A stretch of 64,000 nucleotides of DNA from Lateolabrax maculatus (lineage: Eukaryota > Chordata > Actinopteri > Acropomatiformes > Lateolabracidae). The translations under genes were made by a program, and so were the position numbers. The stretch covers positions 3,982,001-4,046,000 of the forward strand of contig CM062213.1 of the NCBI GenBank assembly GCA_031216445.1, written 5' to 3'. Below are positions 55,945 through 64,000 of the stretch, in pieces. Within the stretch, counting starts at the first letter, position 1; each line of letters starts with the position of its first letter. The notes beneath the pieces are model-generated. The model was not told the origin of the DNA. It ran no database searches and worked only from the letters and a program-made list of their open reading frames with translations.

Positions 55945-56070
55945 CGTGCTGTCACTTCCTGTGCCCGCGGGCCTCAGCCAATCGTCATCAGATAAGAGCC
56001 ACAGCTTTGCCAATCAGAGCGAGTCCTCAGCTTCACATGATGGGGCAGTGGACGCGATAAGGACATAACT
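55945..56070 (+). promoter_or_regulatory. ETS/CCAAT/GATA site cluster
   Basis: ACTTCCTG (ETS) near 55954, CCAAT at 55978-55982, AGATAAG at 55990-55996, CCAAT at 56010-56014 and GATAAGG at 56056-56062. The two CCAAT boxes are 32 bp apart, three helical turns. This is the combination expected of a haematopoietic enhancer or a GATA-regulated promoter, 24 kb beyond gata2a. Binding is inferred. Confidence 0.45.
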
Positions 56071-57601
56071 TGCCAGAGAAAACGTCTTGATCTCAATTGT
56101 ACCCCCTTCAACCTGACCCTCTACCCCCTTCCCACCAAAATAGTTGTTTGGAGACAAGGTTTCTTCTTGTCTTTCGCCCATAATTACACTCCCTTTCATC
56201 TGCCCCCCTGTTCCCCTTGACCTCTACTCTGGGGTCAGTGGCCGGGATATCCCACTCTCCTCGCGCCAATAATGTGCCTTTTAGGGTGGATGAAGAGGGG
56301 CATTCATGCCAGGGCAGACAGGAGAGCAGCGAGGAGAGTAATCACTCCATCACACTCTGCCCCCGTCTGTCCCAGCTCCTGCCCAAACACCCAAACAGCT
56401 CGCCTCGCTCCTTCACATCAAAGACCTGGACCCGGACTGCAGCCTCAGCGTCAGCCCTGCGCAGCACAGAGGGCGACTGTGTCAGCAGCGAGGGAAAAGC
56501 ACAGCGGTTCACCGATGTAGTTGTAGTCACAGTGGAAATCCCCCTGAGAGTTGTTACAATCACATTTGATGATACGTTCAAGAAGATTGCTGAGTTTCAA
56601 AGAATTTAACACACACACTCGCTTACGTGGAAGTACACTTATTGTACGCACATACTGAAAGACAAAGACCAGGGGTCTGAACATCCTGGAGACGTGCACA
56701 ATGAGTCACGAATAAGGAAGTGTGTGAATCTTGGGGAATTTTCTATTAGCTTGGGCAGTCAGATCTAACATACATTACCATTGTTCCCAAGCAGCTATCA
56801 CAGGTGGTGGTCTGGACGCTGTCTGAGCTACACCAAATGTAGTCAGGTTTTATTAACATTATGAATGTACTTTAAAGTGGAGTGCACCAAAGGAGTGTCA
56901 CAGCGTATCTACAGTGTGTATCTGTCTGGTTTCACTTTACTGTAAGATGTTAAGAGGGCCTATCTTGACCCTGCATGCAAAGAACAATAAGCAAAGTGTG
57001 GGGCAGTATCTTAAAACATTCCTCAAAAACAGTTGAAGAATGAGTGGAATTCGGCCAAAATCTTCCACTCTGTCAAAAGCCCCGCGCCCTCACTGATACA
57101 TAGACCAACTGTACTGAAAAACAGCAAAGTCAACTCTAAGGTGTTACATGAACACTGCATGGAACTAATTTAAATAAATGTCACGTTTTCAATTTAGGAG
57201 ATTTATTTTTAAAGATCTTTAGAATCTGTGGTTTTCAATATTGTTCAGAGAGTAATTTAAGTCAGAAGTTTAAATAAAATGTAAAATAATAAGGCTGTGA
57301 TGCTCTGGCTTCATCAGCAGTGTGGCCTCGTGCAGCCACCAGCCTGAATAGACCTTAACCAGTCTGCCTGCAGCCTACCAGCCTTTAGAGTTTCACTGTG
57401 ATCAATAGCTGGATTAATTGCTGAAAGGGCGGGGGGAGGAGGAGGAGGAGAGCGAGGAGGGAGGAGGTCGTCAGAGCCTCAGGCAGGGGAGGGTTTCAGA
57501 AGGTGGGGGTTAAGATGGTGCTGACAGGCAGGGAAAGCTGAAGGGATTTAAAAGGCAAGCAGAGGGGAGCTGGAGTTGGAGCAGTAAGATCTGGAGAGGG
57601 A

Positions 57602-57626
57602 GCTTCAAACCCCCCCCCCCCCCCCC
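57602..57626. repeat. Poly(C) run next to a purine-rich patch
   Basis: A long C-run after a G/A-rich segment (57425-57600). Both distort composition and gene prediction here. Confidence 0.8.
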
Positions 57627-57998
57627 ACCCCCGAACTACCCCACCCCAGGTCACCTGGCAGCGCGCAGGGCGGCGGGCCGTCAGATTAGGATCTGAGAGG
57701 GGAAGATAACGAGTTTATTGCCCCCTGGACGGGGCTGTTGGAGCCAGGGAAGGAGGAGGGCAGGCCAAGCAGGCCGGGGATGGGAGGCTGAATGGTGGTG
57801 GGCGTTTGTGTTTGTTTTAACCTGAGGAGATAGATGCGGCCCTGCAGGGTCTTTATGAAAGTGCACCCCGGCAGGGCAGTGAAGTGCACAGGCAGCATGG
57901 TTAAAATACCAGCAACACCACTCCACCAACAGTTTATAGCGGCTCGTCCATCGCAGCCTCAACACATACAAACACTTGCATATGTGCATGTGCTCGGA

Positions 57999-58001
<3 letters not shown>

Positions 58002-58046
<45 letters not shown>
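58002..58046. repeat. (AC)n microsatellite
   Basis: About 22 AC units, one of the longest in the window. Confidence 0.95.
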
Positions 58047-58050
<4 letters not shown>

Positions 58051-58139
58051 ACCTCGTAATCGTGTGTGTGCGTATCAGTGTTTTTCCATTAGTAGCTTAG
58101 TGAGTGGCTGCACAAATTGATTGTCAAGTGCTCAGTGAA

Positions 58140-58320
58140 TAACTGATATTGCAAATAATTATAACGGTTGCCATTTCCGCTGCCGTCCTAATTTGTGTGG
58201 GTTGAGTAAATTCATATCCGAGGGCCTGTTAGGAATTCCACTTTCTCATTGATCAACAATGTGTACTTTCATGTTATCTCCTGAGTTATTGGAAATGGGA
58301 TAAGCCCGATCCTATTACAA
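58140..58320. promoter_or_regulatory. Candidate distal regulatory block
   Basis: Non-repetitive DNA with ATAATTATAA, CCTAATTTG, GGGATAAG near 58298 and TTATCTCC (reverse GATA) near 58276. Its texture is like a conserved non-coding element. Low support. Confidence 0.25.
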
Positions 58321-59218
58321 GCAAACACAGAATAACATATGAAATCTATATGTATTTCACACCGCTGTGATCTTTGGTCACTGAATTCTGCGCACGTATT
58401 GGGAGCCTGTATTAGCTTTGCGTGTCTGGCCCAGGCGCTGGAGGAGAGATAAGGGGAGCGGATATGAGAAATATGAAAAATAGCACTGTGATAGGATGAT
58501 CAGTGAGAATGAGCAATACGGGCTGCAGTGACAAATGGGACAGGGAGCCAAAGAGGAGAGCAATGCAAAAACGGCATTAGAGCCAAGGACAGAATGATTT
58601 TCCAAGAGGAGTGGAGACTAAACATACTTTCTTAGAACGAACATACCAGTAATAATCTCCTGATATCAGTCAATTAGTAATTTATTCTAGTTCATATTTT
58701 CCACTTCGTCCATGAGAGTGCAGGTGCTGTGATTTTGCTTCATGGATTATGGTGTAATACTATTTTAACAGTCTACAATGTAATAAAGTTCTCAAATTAG
58801 AAGAATATGGCCTGCTTTAACTCTTGCTTCTTAATATGCCTCATCTTACAAAGATGAGATTAAATGACACGGTATGTTTGGGTGTTTTTCAGGGAACAAT
58901 CCAACCAAACAATCGAAAATGGACAGACATCCGCAGCATCAAGAGAAATAGGATGAATAGCGCAGATCCTCCTCAAACACACAAACCCCCGCTTTCTCTC
59001 CGACACTCGTACGCACACTCAAAAGGGATTTTGGGGCCCTGTGGAGCGGCACGTGAGCAGCCCTCTGTCAGCTGTGTTTGCAGTGAGGCAGGCGAGGGGC
59101 GCCCCGCACCTCCGAAAAGAGAGTAGCGACCCAGGGAAATGGAAGAAAGGAGGGGTGCTCTGTCGAAAGGCCAAGGCCCTGAGTGGAGAGAAAAGAGTGG
59201 CCACAAAACAGCTTTCCT

Positions 59219-59220
<2 letters not shown>

Positions 59221-59265
<45 letters not shown>

Positions 59266-59313
59266 GGGGCTGCTGGAACAATGCCCCTTCAGCTGCAGGT
59301 GCAATGGCTAAGG

Positions 59314-59352
<39 letters not shown>
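59221..59352. repeat. Adjacent (AG)n and (GT)n microsatellites
   Basis: (AG)n at 59221-59262 and (GT)n at about 59316-59352, separated by about 55 bp of unique DNA. A further GT run lies at about 59457-59486. Confidence 0.95.
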
Positions 59353-59355
<3 letters not shown>

Positions 59356-60109
59356 AGAGCACTTTCTTTTTTGTGTTAATTGAGCTGATTTGTTGTCTTT
59401 TCTCTGCTGCAAGTTTAACTCACAGCTGATTAACATGTGGCCTTTTGGAGCTCCTGTGTGTGTGCAGTGTGTGTGTGTGTGTGTGCAGAAACACAGAATG
59501 AGCCTCGGCTGCCAGTGCGAGCAGAGTAATGACACAGGCGCAGGGTGTGTACACACAGGCGAACAGAGAGTGTTAACTCGATTTGCACTTGTATGGGGCA
59601 CAGAGCAATGGTTAACACATCTGAATAAAGGCTTTATGTGCTACATGTCGTACAATTGGAAGTGCACAGAGGCGTCACTCAGCCACTAGATTAAATAGCA
59701 TACTCAGAGGATTAAAGGCTTTATACCTAAGAACAGTAATGCATTATAACAACAGGGCATTCAGCTCACCTACTGTATTTACTAGCAGAGTCATATCACT
59801 ATTATACCACTGCAACACATCCAACACGAGCCCTAACTTCATGATGCAGCAGTGACTTTGCACTTTTCTTTGCACAACTTAACAAACTTAGGTGGCACTT
59901 GTTGTGATCACAGTAGGTTAAACAAGGGACACTTGAATATTGTTGAGACTGACATCAAAACACTTGGACGCGACTGAACTTAATGAGGTCCAGGGTCCTG
60001 ACGCCGAGGGTCTGTCCCTCACAGCCGCCCCGTGGTGAGAGATCCTGATATTCAGACCCCAGCAGACTGGATGACCCTGTTTGGACAACTGGTTTCTATC
60101 CTGCACTCA

Positions 60110-60330
60110 CATGAGGCGTCGCAGTCACAGGAGGACGGCCCTGCAGCCCGAGGGCACGCCAGGGCCGGGCTGAAACTCTGGTAGAAAGGTGCCCCGTGTA
60201 CCACCCGCCGGCTATAAGAGGCGGTCCTCACCTACACGCGGGAGCAGAATTTGTGTGCGAAAAACAGTGGGATGCATGCATGTCGGCTCTAACTCGCACG
60301 AATATGCGCTCCACGCACCTCAAAGTGAGA
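60110..60330 (+). promoter_or_regulatory. CpG-rich patch with a TATA-like box
   Basis: CpG-rich DNA in an AT-rich area, with TATAAG at 60213-60218 flanked by GCCGGC and GGCGG words. It could be the promoter of an unannotated transcript starting near 60240. No coding exon follows that I can recognise. Confidence 0.25.
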
Positions 60331-60804
60331 GCCCCAGGGCCATCGGCGGGGCGCTCAGACAGCCCCAGTGAGGCAGAAACACAGAAACATGTGTAAGGCC
60401 TTAAAGAAGACACTCACTTCACAGAGGAGTGTGTCCCCTGTTCCTCCCCCATCCCACACCTCGGCCCATCCCTTTCATAGGAGATTATTGGGAGAGAGAG
60501 AGGAGCAGAGGGTAAAGATGGGGAATCGTGATATGGAAGTGAGCGAGCGAGAAAGATGAAGACAGAAACAGAGAGATTTGCTCTCCACCCCTCTCTGCAG
60601 ATATTACTGCTTAATTAAAAGGGCAGCATGTGCTAAGTATTATTCCAGCTGAGATCTCTATCTTCAGCCTATGTAATAAGATCTTCAGCAGGCTTACAGC
60701 TAAATTTTCGAGCAAATTTCCTTCCTATTCTTTGCCCTTATTTCCTCTTGGCCTACGTCTGTTTTGTGCTGTCGTTGCAATCTTTTTGCGTTCCTGCATT
60801 GTGA

Positions 60805-60805
<1 letters not shown>

Positions 60806-60834
<29 letters not shown>
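60806..60834. repeat. (GT)n microsatellite
   Basis: About 14 GT units. Confidence 0.95.
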
Positions 60835-60837
<3 letters not shown>

Positions 60838-61499
60838 CTGAGTGGGACTGTTTTGCATGTTAATTAATGAAATATTTTGTACACCACTCGGGAGCGTGTA
60901 AGTGTTCTCTTGAATGTGTTCCAATTAAGAAACATCCCTCAGGCACAAATTGGTTTGGACACACTGAAAATGTTCCCATATTTTTACATATTTGGGAGAC
61001 CATGAAGAACGTGAACAAACTGCAGAGTTTACATGCCGCGCTGAAAAGATGTTTGGTTTGTTTTGTGGAGTCTTACAGAGGAGACCCCTTCTGCCTAACT
61101 GTCAGACCCAAAGCCGACTCTGCCCGTCTCCATCTGCTCTATATATCACGACGATGATTCACGTCTGCTGCTAATGCCGCAAATCCAGAGATGGTTCCTG
61201 GCTTGGGTGTCAGGCTGCCTGCTTTAAACGAACATCTCCAAAACCGTAATAGTGCAACAACATTTTGAAGCACTATTAAAAACACGTGCCTAACACTGCA
61301 GAACAACAATATGCTGGAATACACCGTCAATTTTGTTTGAGAAATCACCTTCAAATCAGTTCCTTCTTGTGAGGGAAAACAAACTGCAGATTTACATACA
61401 ACACACACTCACATGAGCACACACAGTAAGCATGATTGCCAAGTCATTCATGTATCATGGCTACTGGAGGGGTGGCCGTGAGCCCCCTTCTGCATTTTT

Positions 61500-61800
61500 T
61501 CCAAAAGAGTGGCTTTGGACTCACATTCAATCATCTGGTAAATTAGTTTAATCCTGCAGCAAATCTGTCCCCCTCCTGGGACGTTTCCAGAGGTGTCAAT
61601 CGGAGATAAGGCCTGTGTGACAATAAAGCCACCAAACCACAAGGGGGAGGGGGGGCACTGCTCTTTAACTCTTCCATACATCCGAATCTATTAGATTTAT
61701 GGGAGCAGAAAGAAAGACAGCCATTTCCTTTTTCATTAAACTGTTCAGGGAGAGAAAGAAATGATGTGGACAGAAGTGTTACCTTTAACAAATTAGCTTC
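61500..61800. promoter_or_regulatory. Candidate distal regulatory block with GATA and RUNX-type sites
   Basis: AGATAAG at 61604-61610 and a RUNX-type AACCACA at 61635-61641 lie 25 bp apart in non-repetitive sequence, with homeodomain-type AATTAG nearby. GATA plus RUNX is a common haematopoietic enhancer pairing. Inferred. Confidence 0.3.
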
Positions 61801-62158
61801 TGTATGCCAGATGTCAGAGGAAAAAACACAATGTACAAAACATCACTGTAATACTGTCAGCAAATACCTTCAGAAACATGCATTGGGTCTTCATTTAATG
61901 GGGCCTTGTGGTGCTTTAGGATTGTGTTAAAATCTCTGACGGTACAGCCATAATTCCAGTTACAGTCCCATAGAGCGTTTCCTATATTTGTATGGTATCA
62001 CTGGGGGTTAATACTGTTTCTGTTAAGGGATCTTTAAACTTTACCATACACAGCAGCTGGACCAGTGATACACAGGCATCCATCACAGGCATAAACAAGC
62101 ATACCCTTAAAAACCTAAACACACAGGCAGATGAGCACACATGCACACTGACATGGTT

Positions 62159-62163
<5 letters not shown>

Positions 62164-62221
<58 letters not shown>
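62164..62221. repeat. Compound (AC)n-(AT)n microsatellite
   Basis: About 17 AC units run directly into about 11 AT units. A second AT run lies at about 62396-62410. Confidence 0.95.
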
Positions 62222-62229
<8 letters not shown>

Positions 62230-62411
62230 CAAACAGTCTGTGTATGTCTCTGTCTCCCTTCATATAGAGTCAGGCCTCTGCAGATCACTTCTGCCCTCTA
62301 TTGACTATGAACGGGACAGCAGCTGCAGAGATGTGGAGTGAGACGGTGGAATTAAAACAAGATGTAAAGATTGAGTTCTGATTTTGCTTGGCTTTATATA
62401 TATATATATTA

Positions 62412-63290
62412 TCCAGAGAGTCAAAGTACAGCGTCATTAGCTACTTAATTAGAAATGGGCAACTGGTGTTGGGGTATTTTAAAAAAGGAGCAGGAAGAAA
62501 GAAGTCCTCTGTTTGAGCATTAACTATTATTTATTATTGGAAAATTATGCTATAACTGCCATCATGTCAATCAAATTAAATAATTTTAAATTCAAAATAT
62601 GACAACTATACAATATGCAACTCTGAAGACAGAGAGGTCTGACAAAAGATATTAAATAATGAATTTATATTATAATAAATAATAGAATTGATACGCACTT
62701 GTTTAAAACACTCTGTAATTTGTCATTTATTTTCTAAAAATTACCAGGTATTACATTAATTAATTACAATAAAATCTGAAATTTGGTGGATTCATGACCA
62801 GCCCCAAATCCACTTCAGTTTTTCATCATCACAACAAATAAAAATTTGATGTAGGAACTAAAAATACTGGGAAAAAAACATTCCAGTGATCATTCAGCCA
62901 CTTTTTAAATTATTATAAAAATTTCTGTTACTGAGTTTTCTCTGCCACCACACTGAATAATTAAAAGGTGGATGCCATCAACTGAAGTGTTTCACCTTAT
63001 TCTACACTAGCGCGCACAATGAAAATACTACTCAAACAAACTCTCCGAAATCTATAAAAGTTTCCACAAAGAGAGCAGAGAGCTAATGCGTTGCAGGATG
63101 GCATAACGGAACGGGGGAGAGCCGGGTAATTTAATGTGAGTCATTTTAACATTAAAACAAGTGGGACACAGAGGAAACAAAAAGAGCAAAAGAGGAAAGG
63201 AAACTTCAAAATGCTCTTTGAGGAAAATGAGATCACAGGCTGCAATTATATAATTCTTGTCAAGTGATGGTGGCGATAGCCTACGAGGAA
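62412..63290. other. AT-rich intergenic DNA
   Basis: Very AT-rich, no frame or RNA gene recognised. Confidence 0.5.
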
Positions 63291-63952
63291 TGCACGCACG
63301 CACACACACACACGGATAAACTCCACTGGGAGAATAGCCTCCTTGACTGCATTTTTAAATGTTGGAAAGTTATGGGGGTCACATGGGGGTCAGGTACAGG
63401 AAGAGCATGTGTGTGTGTGTGTCTGAGTGTACGTGTGTGTGTCAGGCCCTGAACACTGGGCCCCTGATAAAAGCACTTCTTCTGATTTCCTCCTTTGGTT
63501 TTTGTTTTTTTTGTCCATTTGGTCGCTCTCTTTCTAGTTATGATGAAAGTCAAAAAAGCCAAGCGTTCCCAAGTGTTCCCTGATGCCAAGCGCAGATTTG
63601 AAGTGGGAGCAAGACTTATGAAGTGTGTGTGTTGTACGTTTGTGTGCGCGTTTTGGCGTGAGCGTACGAGTGTGCTTCAGTGTCTCAGGGCTTTCGAGAA
63701 AACAGTCAATCTTGATATGGCTCCATCACATTGACTGCAACACAACCGCATGAGTACAAACATATATAATGAATAGTCAGTAATAGTATGGCGCTCCGCC
63801 TCGCGATGAACGCTCAGCATAAACCAGGCATTCATGCTGTTGCCTACATGTCATGGACGCTACACATCTCCATATCTCCCAGTTTACAAAACCCATTTAC
63901 AACACCGGGACAGGGAACACAAAAGGTTCCAGTCTGAGCCCCCGTCATTCAT

Positions 63953-63954
<2 letters not shown>

Positions 63955-64000
<46 letters not shown>
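63955..64000. repeat. (AC)n microsatellite reaching the window end
   Basis: At least 22 AC units, continuing past the right edge. Confidence 0.95.

Noticed and set aside
56217..56609. 130-codon plus frame after the GATA/CCAAT cluster as a first exon
   Set aside because: No signal peptide, domain or good donor with a following exon was found, so the cluster is kept only as a regulatory candidate.
62164..62221. Regular spacing that might suggest a CRISPR-like array
   Set aside because: Simple dinucleotide repeats without spacers, in a vertebrate genome. No array of any kind is present.

Overview
This window is vertebrate nuclear DNA, almost certainly from a teleost fish other than zebrafish. 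It has intron-rich genes with GT/AG junctions, CpG-rich promoters, a dense load of (AC)n microsatellites and fish-type retrotransposon 3' tails. Three protein genes and one tRNA gene can be supported. Their order and orientation, rab7a (-) / rpn1 (+) / gata2a (+), match the human 3q21 block RAB7A-RPN1-GATA2.

Layout: (1) 1-3740, minus strand: the 5' part of rab7a, with four coding exons covering residues 1 to about 152; the C-terminal exons lie off the left edge. A CpG-rich promoter sits near 3700. (2) 3740-6340: spacer with a LINE 3' tail, a complete tRNA-Phe(GAA) gene on the minus strand, and an exon-like fragment of unknown origin. (3) 6340-11700: complete rpn1 (ribophorin I), ten coding exons, 600 aa. 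(4) 11700-23770: the rpn1-gata2a interval. It holds microsatellites, a GATA-site cluster near 17.7 kb, a distal gata2a 5' exon ending at 19712, and a proximal CCAAT/GC-box promoter near 23.4 kb. (5) 23771-32575: complete gata2a, five coding exons, 454 aa, two GATA zinc fingers. The intron between the finger exons holds a recognisable counterpart of the mammalian +9.5 kb enhancer. (6) 32575-64000: about 31 kb in which I find no coding gene, only simple repeats, decayed transposon tails and several blocks that look like distal regulatory DNA.

The genes do not form a pathway: rab7a acts in late-endosome traffic, rpn1 in ER N-glycosylation, and gata2a in haematopoietic, endothelial and neural transcription. 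They are linked by conserved synteny, probably because gata2a regulatory DNA is spread through the block. I found no new enzyme system, CRISPR array or intact mobile element. The points most worth following are regulatory: an altered E-box half in the +9.5-like enhancer, a GATA cluster in the shortened rpn1-gata2a interval, an ETS/CCAAT/GATA cluster 24 kb downstream, and an apparently divergent GATA2 C-terminus.
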